Below are positions 1-7,962 of a stretch of 64,000 nt of DNA, in pieces. Numbering within the stretch: the first letter of the stretch is position 1; each line of letters opens with the position of its first letter. Source of the DNA: Stenotrophomonas maltophilia (GTDB lineage: Bacteria > Pseudomonadota > Gammaproteobacteria > Xanthomonadales > Xanthomonadaceae); the NCBI GenBank assembly GCA_002364755.1, contig DEZI01000022.1, positions 160,124 through 224,123 of the forward strand, in the 5' to 3' direction. The translations under genes and the position numbers were made by a program. Under the pieces are notes generated by a model. It saw nothing but the letters and a program-made list of their open reading frames with translations, did not search any database and was not told the DNA's origin.

Positions 1-2
1 TG

Positions 3-2363
3 TCCAACGCGCTGATCCTCGACAAGGCCTGCCGCCAGGCAGGCCTGCCCTCGCCGCTGGTGCCGCTGGCCGGTGACCCGACCGGCCGCAAGCGCGCCTA
101 CTTGGCGCTGTCGCGACGCAGTTCCAGCAATTCGCTGATCCCTGAACAGCGCGGCGCCAAGACCCATTCCGATTCCCTGGCCAAGGTCCTGCAGGCGCAC
201 CGCGTGCGCGATGATCTGGACGTGCACCTGGTGCCGGTGTCGATCTTCGTCGGCCGCGCGCCGGACAAGCAGAGCGGCTGGTTTGCCGTGCTGTTCTCGG
301 AAAACTGGGCGCTGGTCGGCCGTTTCCGCCGATTGCTGGGCCTGCTGCTGAACGGCCGCAGCACCATCGTGCGCTTCGCCCCGCCGATCTCGCTGCGCAG
401 CACCGTGGACGAGGGCCTGGAGCCCGAGCGCACCGTGCGCAAGCTGCAGCGCGTGCTGCGTACCCATTTCCGCCGCATCCGTGAATCGGTCATCGGCCCC
501 GACCTGTCCACCCGCCGCCTGCTGGTGGACCAGGTGCTGGCCGCCGAACCGGTGCGCGAGGCGATCGCCGCCCAGGCCAAGCGCGACAACTCCAAGCCGG
601 CCGATGCCTGGAAGAAGGCGCACGCCTACGCCTGGGAAATCGCCGCGGACTATTCCAGCCCGGTGGTGCGGTCGGCCAGCTTCATGCTCAGCCACGTGTG
701 GAACCGCATCTACGCCGGCGTGCTGGTGCACCACCTGGACAAGTTCAAGGCGGCCGCGCCGGGCCACGAAGTGGTCTACGTGCCCAGCCACCGCAGCCAC
801 ATGGACTACCTGCTGCTGTCCTACCTGCTGTACGACCGTGGCATCGTGCCGCCGCACATCGTGGCCGGCATCAACCTGAACCTGCCGGTGGTCGGCACCC
901 TGCTGCGCAAGGGCGGTGCGTTCTTCATCCGCCGCTCGATCCGCGGCAACGCGCTGTACTCGGCCGTGCTCAGCGAATATGTCGCGCAGCTGGTGGCCGG
1001 TGGCTATTCCATCGAGTACTTCGTCGAAGGTGGCCGTTCGCGCACCGGGCGCCTGCTGCAGCCCAAGGGCGGCATGATCTCGATGACCCTGCGCGCGTTC
1101 CTGCGCCAGCCGCGCAAGCCCGTGCTGTTCCAGCCCATCTACATCGGCTACGAGAAGCTGATGGAAGGCGGCAGCTACCTGGACGAACTGTCCGGGCGGC
1201 CGAAGGAGAAGGAATCGATCTGGTCGCTGCTGTGGGGCATCCCCAAGGTACTCAAGCAGAACTACGGCCAGGTGGTGGTGAACTTCGGTGAGCCGATCGC
1301 CCTGAACGACGTGCTGGCCGAGAAGGCGCCGGAGTGGAAGGGCGAGGCGGTGCCGGAGGACGAGAAGCCGTCGTGGCTGTCGACCACCGTCGATACCCTG
1401 GCCGACCGTATCCAGGTGCGCATCAACGGCGCCGCCGACGTCAACCCGATCAACCTGCTGGCACTGGCGCTGCTGTCCACGCCCAAGCACGCGATGGGCG
1501 AGGCCGACCTGATCGCGCAGATCGAGCTGTGCAAGACCCTACTGGAAGAGATGCCGTATTCGGGCCGGGTGACGGTGACCCCGCACTCGCCGGAGCGGAT
1601 CATCGCCCACGCCGAGGAAATCAACGTCCTCACCCGTATCAAGCACCCGCTGGGCGACGTGCTCAGCGTCAGTGGCGATACCGCGGTGCTGCTCAGCTAC
1701 TTCCGCAACAACGTGGTGCACCTGTTCACCGCCTCGTCGTGGGTGGCCTGCTGCTTCCAGAACAACCGCCGCATGAGCCGCACCGGCCTGGTCCGCCTGG
1801 GCCGCACCGTGTACCCGTTCCTGCAGGCCGAGCTGTTCCTGCCGTGGAGCGAAGACGAGTTCGCCCAGCGCATCGAGCAGACCATCGACGTGTTCATCCG
1901 CGAAGGCCTGCTGCAGCAGGTCGCCGACGATGACGGCGGCATGCTGACCCGCAACACCGGGCAGACCGACGAAGTGTTCCGCCTGCGTGCCATCGGCCAT
2001 TCGCTGCAGCAGGCGTTCGAGCGTTACTACATCGCCATTTCGGTGCTGGTGAAGAACGGCCCGGGCACGCTCGGTACCGCCGAGCTGGAAAGCCTGTGCC
2101 AGCAGGCCGCGCAGCGCCTCAGCCTGCTGTACGCGCCGGCCGCGCCGGAGTTCTTCGACAAGTCGCTGTTCCGTGGTTTCATCCAGAAGCTGCGCGAGCT
2201 GCGCCTGGTGTGGCCGGACGAGAACAGCAAGCTGCTGTTCGACGACCGCCTGGACAGCTGGGCCAAGGACGCCAAGTTCATCCTCGGCCGCGAACTGCGC
2301 CACACCATCGAGCGCGTCAGCCCGGAAGCGGCGCGCCCCGACGAGCCGACGCCGCAGGCATGA
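3..2363 (+). CDS. plsB: glycerol-3-phosphate 1-O-acyltransferase PlsB, 5'-truncated by the window edge
   Basis: The reading frame is open from base 3, so the true start lies upstream; 786 residues are visible of a family usually above 800. PlsB acylates sn-glycerol 3-phosphate at position 1 at the inner membrane, the first step of phospholipid synthesis. All acyltransferase blocks are present: HRSHMDYLLLSY (HX4D, near base 790), GAFFIRRSIRGN near 915, FVEGGRSRTGR near 1020 and the P-I-Y-I block near 1130. The long C-terminal region after the catalytic domain is typical of the family. The stop overlaps the next start as ATGA. Identification is firm; only the N-terminus is missing. Confidence 0.96.
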   Translation, partial: SNALILDKACRQAGLPSPLVPLAGDPTGRKRAYLALSRRSSSNSLIPEQRGAKTHSDSLAKVLQAHRVRDDLDVHLVPVSIFVGRAPDKQSGWFAVLFSENWALVGRFRRLLGLLLNGRSTIVRFAPPISLRSTVDEGLEPERTVRKLQRVLRTHFRRIRESVIGPDLSTRRLLVDQVLAAEPVREAIAAQAKRDNSKPADAWKKAHAYAWEIAADYSSPVVRSASFMLSHVWNRIYAGVLVHHLDKFKAAAPGHEVVYVPSHRSHMDYLLLSYLLYDRGIVPPHIVAGINLNLPVVGTLLRKGGAFFIRRSIRGNALYSAVLSEYVAQLVAGGYSIEYFVEGGRSRTGRLLQPKGGMISMTLRAFLRQPRKPVLFQPIYIGYEKLMEGGSYLDELSGRPKEKESIWSLLWGIPKVLKQNYGQVVVNFGEPIALNDVLAEKAPEWKGEAVPEDEKPSWLSTTVDTLADRIQVRINGAADVNPINLLALALLSTPKHAMGEADLIAQIELCKTLLEEMPYSGRVTVTPHSPERIIAHAEEINVLTRIKHPLGDVLSVSGDTAVLLSYFRNNVVHLFTASSWVACCFQNNRRMSRTGLVRLGRTVYPFLQAELFLPWSEDEFAQRIEQTIDVFIREGLLQQVADDDGGMLTRNTGQTDEVFRLRAIGHSLQQAFERYYIAISVLVKNGPGTLGTAELESLCQQAAQRLSLLYAPAAPEFFDKSLFRGFIQKLRELRLVWPDENSKLLFDDRLDSWAKDAKFILGRELRHTIERVSPEAARPDEPTPQA

Positions 2364-2725
2364 GCCGCCCTGGCCGGTGGATCAGCCCCGCGTGGCTGCT
2401 GCCGGCCATGCTGCTCGCTGCGGCGACGGCCCAGGCCGCCCCGGCCTGCGTGGAGGACACCCTGCCGGGCCGGCTGGCCGACGCACCGGTGCGCCTGTGC
2501 GTGGGCGCCGCTGACGGCAGCGCGCCGCGCTACACGCTGTGGCTGGCCGATGCCGAGCGCATCGTCGGTGAGGAAGAGGCGGTGGTCGGCGCGGGCCTGC
2601 AGGGGGACTGGTACGGCCACCCGCTGCGCCTGCACTGCCGCGCGGACGGCGCCGTGCGCCACTGCGACCTGAGTGTCGACGGCGAACCGGCGTGGAACGC
2701 CGACGTGATCATCCCGAGCGGGTAA
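2360..2725 (+). CDS. small exported protein of unknown function
   Basis: This 121-residue protein begins at an ATG that overlaps the plsB stop by four bases (ATGA), which suggests translational coupling. Residues 1-27 look like a Sec signal peptide: a short basic start, a hydrophobic stretch LLPAMLLAAATA and an AQA-A cleavage site. The mature part is about 95 residues, has three cysteines and no family I recognise. Its position makes it a likely cotranscribed envelope protein. Function is unknown. Confidence 0.75.
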   Translation: MSRPGRWISPAWLLPAMLLAAATAQAAPACVEDTLPGRLADAPVRLCVGAADGSAPRYTLWLADAERIVGEEEAVVGAGLQGDWYGHPLRLHCRADGAVRHCDLSVDGEPAWNADVIIPSG

Positions 2726-2744
2726 CGCCGGCACACGCCCGCCA

Positions 2745-2817
2745 GTAGATCCACGCCATGCGTGGACGGGTCTTACGTCGCCTCGTTCCCGCCAGTAGAT
2801 CCACGCCATGCGTGGAT
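2745..2817. repeat. two tandem GTAG-headed REP dyads (ATCCACGC type)
   Basis: Two nearly identical 23-nt units start at 2745 and 2795, 50 nt apart. Each is GTAG followed by the perfect dyad ATCCACGC-CAT-GCGTGGAY; the outermost pair is lost in the first copy. They lie between convergent genes. The GTAG head plus hairpin matches the REP layout known in Stenotrophomonas. A related unit occurs at 30490. Confidence 0.85.
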
Positions 2818-2829
2818 GGGGCCGCCCGC

Positions 2830-3033
2830 TTACGCCGGCTCGTCCGGAATCTGCAGGCTTTCCAGCTTCGCGATGCAGTCCTTCAACTGCAGCTTGCGCC
2901 GCTTCAGCCGTTTCGACTCCAGCTCGTCCTCGCCATTGGCGGCCATCCGGGTGATCTGTTCATCCAGCACGCGGTGTTCGGCGCGCAGGGCGACGAGGCG
3001 TTCGACGATCTCGGCGGGGCTGTAGGTATCCAC
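2830..3033 (-). CDS. YdcH/DUF465-type small alpha-helical protein
   Basis: A 67-residue protein starting at GTG (VDTYSPAEIVERL). It is almost wholly charged helix, with heptad-like LVALRAEHRVLDEQI and the KRLKRRKLQLKD segment that resembles YdcH (DUF465) proteins. The frame is open further upstream but that part has no helical character, so I chose the GTG. A GGAGG lies only two bases from it, closer than normal, so the start is not certain. Role unknown. It is convergent with the REP pair and divergent from ttcA. Confidence 0.75.
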   Translation of the reverse strand: MDTYSPAEIVERLVALRAEHRVLDEQITRMAANGEDELESKRLKRRKLQLKDCIAKLESLQIPDEPA

Positions 3034-3116
3034 AGCCTCCGAGCATACACAGCGCCGGTGACCATCGGGAGAGGGCAACCCCGCGCCGCGGCCGGCGCCG
3101 GTCCCAAGCCGGTAGA

Positions 3117-4046
3117 ATGGCAGCCATGAGCGCCGTGATTTCCCTGCCCGATCCCTTGCCGCGAGCGCCTGTCGCACCGCGTGGGGGCCCGCGCGCGGAA
3201 CACACACTGGGCCGGCGCCTGCGCCGCCAGGTCGGCCAGGCCATTGCCGATTACGGCATGATCGAGGCCGGCGACAAGGTGATGGTCTGCCTGTCCGGCG
3301 GCAAGGACAGCTACACTCTGCTGGACATGCTGCTGCAGCTGCAGAAGAAGGCCCCGGTGCCGTTCGAGCTGGTCGCGGTGAACCTGGACCAGAAGCAGCC
3401 CGGCTTCCCCGAACACGTGCTGCCGGAATACCTGGCCAGCCTGGGCGTGGCGTACCAGATCATCGAGCAGGACACCTATTCGGTGGTCAGCCGGGTCATC
3501 CCGGAAGGCCGCACGATGTGTTCGCTGTGCTCGCGACTGCGCCGCGGCGCGCTGTACAACCACGCCGAGAAGCACGGCTTCACCCGCATCGCGCTGGGCC
3601 ACCACCGCGACGACATGGTGGCCACCTTCTTCATGAACCTGTTCCACCACGCCAAGCTGTCGGGCATGCCGCCGAAACTGCGCAGCGACGACGGCCGCCA
3701 CGTGGTCATCCGTCCACTGGCCTACGTACGCGAGCGCGACATCGTCGAGTACGCCCAGGCCCGTGATTTCCCGATCATCCCGTGCAACCTGTGTGGCAGC
3801 CAGGAAAACCTGCAACGCCGCCAGGTCGGGCTGATGCTCCAGCAGTGGGAAAAGGACCACCCCGGCCGCATCGACCAGATCGCCCGGGCCATGGGCCAGA
3901 TCCACCCCTCGCAGCTGGCCGATGCCAGTCTGTTCGATTTCATGGCGCTGGGCCGTCGCGACGAGGCACCCTTGTCCGATGCCCATGCCTGGCTGGCCGG
4001 TTCGCCGGCCGATGCCGACGCAGCACCCGAGACGCCCGCCCTCTAA
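3117..4046 (+). CDS. ttcA: tRNA 2-thiocytidine(32) synthetase TtcA
   Basis: TtcA is the iron-sulfur PP-loop enzyme that adenylates and thiolates C32 of certain tRNAs. The 309-residue protein has the PP-loop SGGKDS near residue 60 and the two family CxxC motifs, CSLC (about 135) and CNLC (about 223), which hold the cluster. A second in-frame ATG at 3126 is an equally plausible start, since neither has a clear ribosome binding site. The last 35 residues are Ala/Pro-rich and probably disordered. Monocistronic or cotranscribed with rdgC, 36 nt downstream. Confidence 0.95.
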   Translation: MAAMSAVISLPDPLPRAPVAPRGGPRAEHTLGRRLRRQVGQAIADYGMIEAGDKVMVCLSGGKDSYTLLDMLLQLQKKAPVPFELVAVNLDQKQPGFPEHVLPEYLASLGVAYQIIEQDTYSVVSRVIPEGRTMCSLCSRLRRGALYNHAEKHGFTRIALGHHRDDMVATFFMNLFHHAKLSGMPPKLRSDDGRHVVIRPLAYVRERDIVEYAQARDFPIIPCNLCGSQENLQRRQVGLMLQQWEKDHPGRIDQIARAMGQIHPSQLADASLFDFMALGRRDEAPLSDAHAWLAGSPADADAAPETPAL

Positions 4047-4082
4047 GGTGGGACGCCCTTCCTCTTCGCCATCCGGAATTCC

Positions 4083-4988
4083 ATGTTCTTTCGCAACCTG
4101 ACGTTCTTCCGTTTCCCGACCACCACCGATTTCTCCGAAGTGGACACCCTGCTGCCGCACGCCCTGCTCAAGCCGGTCGGTGCGCTGGAAATGAATTCGC
4201 GTGGCTTCATCTCGCCCTTCGGCCGTGAGGAGAAGGAACTGCTGTCGCACCGCATCGCCGAACACCTGTGGCTGACCGTGGGCGGCGAGGACAAGATCCT
4301 GCCGGCGGCGGTGGTCAACGACCTGCTCGAGCGCAAGCTGGAGGAGATCGAGGAGAAGGAAGGTCGCCGCCCCGGTGGCCGCGAGCGCAAGCGCATGAAG
4401 GACGACCTGCTGCATGAACTGCTGCCGCGCGCCTTCGTGAAGTCCTCGCGCAACGATGCCTTCATCGACCTGCAGCACGGCTATGTCGCGGTGGATACCT
4501 CCAGCCGCAAGACCGGCGAGTACTTCATGTCCGACATCCGCGGCCTGCTCGGCAGCTTCCCGGCGATGCCGCTGAACGCCGAAGTCGCGCCACGCTCGAT
4601 CCTGACCGGCTGGATCGCCGGCGAGCCGCTGCCGACCGGCCTGAGCCTGGGCGAAGAGTGCGAGATGAAGGACCCGGTGGAGGGTGGCGCGGTGGTCAAG
4701 TGCCAGCACCAGGAACTGCGCTGCGACGAGATCGACAAGCACCTGGACGCCGGCAAGCAGGTGACCAAGCTGGCACTGATCTTCGAGGACAACCTGTCCT
4801 TCGTCATCGGCGACGACCTGATCGTGCGCAAGCTGAAGTTCCTCGACGGCGCCCTGGACCAGCTGGAGCATGCAGACGAAGACGGCCGCCGCGCCGAGTT
4901 CGACGCCCGCTTCGCCCTGCAGAGCGCCGAGATCCGTCGGCTGTTCCTGCTGCTGGAAGAAGCCTTCAAGCTCAGCAAGGCTGACTGA
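4083..4988 (+). CDS. rdgC: recombination-associated protein RdgC
   Basis: The 301-residue protein matches RdgC in length and in its diagnostic N-terminus MFFRNLTFFRF and the later ALEMNSRGFISPFG. RdgC forms a ring-shaped DNA-binding dimer that limits RecA loading; it acts in the nucleoid. It follows ttcA with a short gap. A GC-rich hairpin at 4996-5032 directly follows its stop and may act in termination or mRNA stability. Confidence 0.95.
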   Translation: MFFRNLTFFRFPTTTDFSEVDTLLPHALLKPVGALEMNSRGFISPFGREEKELLSHRIAEHLWLTVGGEDKILPAAVVNDLLERKLEEIEEKEGRRPGGRERKRMKDDLLHELLPRAFVKSSRNDAFIDLQHGYVAVDTSSRKTGEYFMSDIRGLLGSFPAMPLNAEVAPRSILTGWIAGEPLPTGLSLGEECEMKDPVEGGAVVKCQHQELRCDEIDKHLDAGKQVTKLALIFEDNLSFVIGDDLIVRKLKFLDGALDQLEHADEDGRRAEFDARFALQSAEIRRLFLLLEEAFKLSKAD

Positions 4989-4995
4989 ACAGGCA

Positions 4996-5032
4996 CTGCG
5001 CGGGCCGCCGGTCATCCAGCGGCCCCGCGCAG
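4996..5032 (+). terminator. GC-rich hairpin after rdgC
   Basis: CTGCGCGGGCCGC (4996-5008) pairs with 5019-5032 over 13 bp with one bulged G and a 10-nt loop. No T-tract follows, so an intrinsic terminator is not proven; it may stabilise the rdgC 3' end. Confidence 0.5.
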
Positions 5033-5047
5033 CGCTATGCTGGGCAC

Positions 5048-5827
5048 ATGAGCCGCCTGCTGCGCCGCCTGATCAGCCCGACCCCGCCCGCCACCGTGCA
5101 GCGCGACACCGTCCGCCTGCGCCTGGACGATGCCGAGATCGAGGTACTGCGCGTGCGCGACCCGCGTGCGCGACGCATCAAGCTGAGCGTGGACGAACGC
5201 GGCGCACGCCTGACCTTGCCGCCACGCGCCAGCCTGGTGATGGGCGAGCGTTTCCTCGAACAGCACCGCGACTGGCTGGCGCTGCAGCTGCGCGTCTACC
5301 AGGACAACGGCCTGCCAGCACCGCTGCAGCCGGGCGAGGACGGCATGCTGCCACTGCGTGGCGAGCTGCTGCCGGTGCGCTGGCAGGAAGGCCGCTTCGC
5401 TCGCCTGGAGATTGACCGGCACGGTGCCTGCCTGCAGTGGCCGACCCGTGCCGGCGATGCCACCCTGCGCCGCCTGCTGCGTGAGTTCTACGAAGCACAG
5501 ACCCGCGCCGATGTCGGCCGCTGGCTGCCGAAGTACCTCCCGGGCCTGCCGCGCGCGCCCAGCCGCGTGCGGCTGAAGGTGATGTCCTCGCAATGGGGCT
5601 CGCTGGCCCCAGACGGCAGCATGGCGCTGGACCTTGCCCTCGTGCTGGGCCGCCCGGAGGCATTCGAGTACGTGCTGGTGCACGAGCTGTGCCACCTGAT
5701 CCAGGCCAACCACTCGCCCGCGTTCTGGCAGGAAGTGGAGCAACGCTTCCCGGCCTGGCGCGAGCAGCGCGATTACTTCCAGCTGGAAGGCCGGCGCCTG
5801 AAGGCGATGCTCCGCCAGCTGCTGTAA
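5048..5827 (+). CDS. YgjP-type (DUF45/WLM) zinc metallopeptidase
   Basis: A 259-residue soluble protein carrying the zinc-binding motif HELCH at residues 212-216, followed by the family hallmark HSPAFW. The upstream segment VMSSQWGSLAPDGSMALDL matches the substrate-side strand of YgjP/M48-like proteins. No signal peptide or membrane segment is visible, so it is probably cytoplasmic. The substrate is unknown. It stands alone, followed at once by a REP cluster. Confidence 0.85.
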   Translation: MSRLLRRLISPTPPATVQRDTVRLRLDDAEIEVLRVRDPRARRIKLSVDERGARLTLPPRASLVMGERFLEQHRDWLALQLRVYQDNGLPAPLQPGEDGMLPLRGELLPVRWQEGRFARLEIDRHGACLQWPTRAGDATLRRLLREFYEAQTRADVGRWLPKYLPGLPRAPSRVRLKVMSSQWGSLAPDGSMALDLALVLGRPEAFEYVLVHELCHLIQANHSPAFWQEVEQRFPAWREQRDYFQLEGRRLKAMLRQLL

Positions 5828-5829
5828 CG

Positions 5830-5962
5830 GTAGAGCCGAGCCCACGCTCGGCTGACGCGCGCAGCGCGGGATTTCAGTCAGCCCGACGAGAAGCAGTCGA
5901 GCAAGCTCGACTCTACAAAGAGCGGCGCCCCGGATCCGGTAGAGCCGAGCCCATGCTCGGCT
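5830..5962. repeat. REP (SMAG) cluster: two direct units and one inverted unit
   Basis: GTAG units lie at 5830-5853 and 5939-5962 on the plus strand, each with arms AGCCGAG / CTCGGCT. An inverted unit lies at 5895-5916. The first and inverted units are separated by a spacer containing GCGCGGG and TCAGTCAGCCCGACGAGAAG. The same spacer recurs at 6870-6911, so the pair behaves as one composite element. It lies between convergent genes. Confidence 0.9.
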
Positions 5963-6004
5963 CACGCGCGAAGCGCGGGAAAGCGCGCGCGTGCAGCGGC
6001 TCCC

Positions 6005-6406
6005 TCAGGCGGCATCCACTTGCAGATCCACGTATTCCGACAGCGCCCGGCAGGCCAGCAGCAGCCTGTCCCGCGCGTCGTCACCCAGGTGCTGGTTGAT
6101 GTCGCCGTCCACGCGCACGCGCTCGATGGCATGCGCCAGCTCCAGCAGGAAGGTCAGCCCGGCATTGGCACGGTGGATGCGGGACAAGGCCACGCACTGC
6201 CCCGGTGTCCGCCCCATGCGCTGCAATGGCTGGCCATCCGCGCCTTCGCAGTGGCCGATGCGCTGCAGGCAGCCCAGCAGCGTGATGCCGTCGGTGGCCG
6301 TGTTGGCCGAGAGGGTGGTTTCCAGCGGCTGGGCAATCTCGTCGGGAAGCTGGTTGGCAGCCTCGCCCAGCGTGGCGAACAGGAAAGGGTAGCGATGGGC
6401 GCTCAT
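6005..6406 (-). CDS. hypothetical small helical protein
   Basis: A 133-residue protein whose ATG is supported by AGGAG six bases upstream. It is predicted soluble, with a C-terminal helix-rich half (LTFLLELAHAIERVRVDGDI). I recognise no family; it recalls short regulatory DUF proteins found near Pseudomonas signalling genes, but I cannot name one. The upstream region on its strand (6410-6660) is unusually rich in hairpins and may be a structured leader. Confidence 0.65.
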   Translation of the reverse strand: MSAHRYPFLFATLGEAANQLPDEIAQPLETTLSANTATDGITLLGCLQRIGHCEGADGQPLQRMGRTPGQCVALSRIHRANAGLTFLLELAHAIERVRVDGDINQHLGDDARDRLLLACRALSEYVDLQVDAA

Positions 6407-6799
6407 GGCGGTCTCCTATGCGGGTTGCAGAGAGAGCCACCCCGTAGATGCGGAGGTGGCGGACGATGCGTGGTTGCAATACCGGTGGTAGATGCATGAA
6501 CGCCGGCGGGCACAGGGCCCCCACGCACCGTCCGCCATAGAGGCACAGACGGATTGCCAGTCGACGCCGCTCAACAAGGAAAGAGCGGCGCCGACTGACA
6601 AGCGTAAACAACGCATCTACACAACGGGATTGCAAGCCCGTGCCACCCGTTGTCGGTGGCTCGACATGATTTGCACGCAGCGCCCGTGCTGCCAATGAGA
6701 ATTGTTGGAAAGTTCGAAAAATTTGCGGATCACCGCGGGCTGCCGCCCGCGAACGAACCCGCCCGAGAACCTGCTAATCGCGACATCGCGTCGAAGAGC
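6407..6799 (-). other. non-coding region with several strong inverted repeats upstream of the 6005-6406 gene
   Basis: I see no convincing gene here. Three dyads stand out. At 6458-6473 and 6521-6536 there are 16-nt arms with one mismatch, a G-U pair if read as minus-strand RNA. At 6558-6572 and 6583-6597 there are 15-nt arms with one mismatch and a 10-nt loop. At 6621-6628 and 6646-6653 there are ACAACGGG / CCCGTTGT arms. The whole could be a structured mRNA leader or a separate small RNA. A 66-codon minus-strand frame at 6416-6616 exists but has no family or clear ribosome binding site. Confidence 0.45.
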
Positions 6800-6934
6800 A
6801 GCCGAGCATGGGCTCGGCTCTACAAAGAGCGGCGCCCCGAATCCTGTAGAGCCGAGCCCACGCTCGGCTTACGCGCGAAGCGCGGGGTTTTCAGTCAGCC
6901 CGACGAGAAGCAGCCGAGCATGGCTCGGCTCTAC
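6800..6934. repeat. REP (SMAG) cluster: one direct and two inverted units
   Basis: An inverted unit lies at 6800-6823, a direct GTAG unit at 6846-6869 and an inverted unit at 6912-6934. The direct/inverted pair and its internal spacer repeat the arrangement at 5830-5916. The linker AAAGAGCGGCGCC precedes the direct unit in both clusters. The CTAC end at 6931-6934 supplies the TAG stop of the minus-strand gene at 6931-7800. Confidence 0.9.
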
Positions 6935-7800
6935 CGGGCCGCGCGCAGCGCCGCCGCCGCCGCCCAGCGCGCCGCCACCCGCGGTGCGGTGATGCACACC
7001 GCCTGATCGGTCACCGTCGTCACCGCCCGCTCCAGCAGCTGGATATCGGCCTCATGCTGGCGCGCCACATGCGGATCCTCGAAGAAGATCGCGCGTTGGC
7101 AGCGGCCCTCCAGCACCCGGTCGGCAATCTGCGCATCGCCGCCCATCGGGCCGCTCTGGTAGCGCGTCACCCACGGCGTATCGGTGGGCCAGCCGCGGCT
7201 CCACGCCAGCTCGTTGAGGCGCTGGCCGGTGGTGCCGGTGGCCACGCGCTCGCCGAAGCGGGCCAGCACGTCGAAATGTTCGTCGGCGAAGGCGAGCATC
7301 GCCGGCTTCATCGCATCGTGGGCGATCAGCGCCAGCGTCTGTCCTTCGAACGCGTGCAGGGCATCAGCACCGGCATCGGCGGACAAGCCGGCGTGGACGC
7401 GTTCGATCTCGATCCAGTCGCGCGCGGTGGCCACGGTCGAAATAAACGGCTTGCCATGGATCACGCACTGCCGCTTGAGCGCGGTCGCCTCGGGAAACAC
7501 CGACGACGGGTCGACCGGATCGATCAGGTAGACCGCGCCATCGAGGATGCGCTCCGGTCCCATGCCGACCACTTCGGCCACCAGCTTCATCAGGCCGCCC
7601 TGGCGGCCGTAGGGATAGCGATGCAGACCCGCATAACCGGACAGGAAGCCATTGCGCTCGATCGCGTCGTGGGTACGGCCGACCGCATGCAGGGACACGC
7701 CCAGCTCGCGCAGACCCGGCTCGCTGGCACGCAGCCAGCGGAACAACGCAGCATGCGCGTCATGGTGGTGCAGGCGGTTGGCGGCCAGGCCGATGCGCAT
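6931..7800 (-). CDS. two-domain methylglyoxal synthase-like protein
   Basis: Methylglyoxal synthase converts dihydroxyacetone phosphate to methylglyoxal and phosphate. The C-terminal half of this 289-residue protein carries the family signatures ALIAHDAMKP, ATGTTG and SGPMGGD, whose last Asp is the catalytic base in MgsA, plus FFEDP. The E. coli enzyme is about 150 residues, so this is double length. The N-terminal half follows the same pattern in degenerate form (HAVGRTHDAI, YGRQGGL, VYLIDPVDP), as if a second MGS fold had lost its catalytic Asp. ATG at 7800 has GAGGA upstream. The stop codon lies inside a REP unit. Activity is likely in the C-terminal domain only. Confidence 0.8.
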   Translation of the reverse strand: MRIGLAANRLHHHDAHAALFRWLRASEPGLRELGVSLHAVGRTHDAIERNGFLSGYAGLHRYPYGRQGGLMKLVAEVVGMGPERILDGAVYLIDPVDPSSVFPEATALKRQCVIHGKPFISTVATARDWIEIERVHAGLSADAGADALHAFEGQTLALIAHDAMKPAMLAFADEHFDVLARFGERVATGTTGQRLNELAWSRGWPTDTPWVTRYQSGPMGGDAQIADRVLEGRCQRAIFFEDPHVARQHEADIQLLERAVTTVTDQAVCITAPRVAARWAAAAALRAAR

Positions 7801-7962
7801 CGTGGGCGTCCTCAGTGGTGGAAGCGGCAGTGTATGTCGCTATCAGTATCACTTGAGCGATTTGCAATTTTCCTCATTGTCGCTGCGGGGCGCGTCGCTA
7901 GCGTGACAGGTGGCCGCTGCTTCGTGCAGCCGCGTGTCCGGCCTGCGGCCTGAGGAGTAATC
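7801..7962. promoter_or_regulatory. divergent promoter region between the methylglyoxal synthase-like gene and the sensor kinase
   Basis: This 162-nt spacer separates two divergent starts. It holds an A/T-richer stretch around 7830-7880 and the ribosome binding site AGGAG at 7952-7956 for the GTG of the kinase. I could not pick -10/-35 boxes with confidence. Confidence 0.4.

Noticed and set aside
5828..6935. Coding sequence read through the REP clusters (SRAWARLYKERRP-type peptides)
   Set aside because: These peptides are translations of GTAG repeat units and recur wherever the repeats lie; no start site or family supports a gene.
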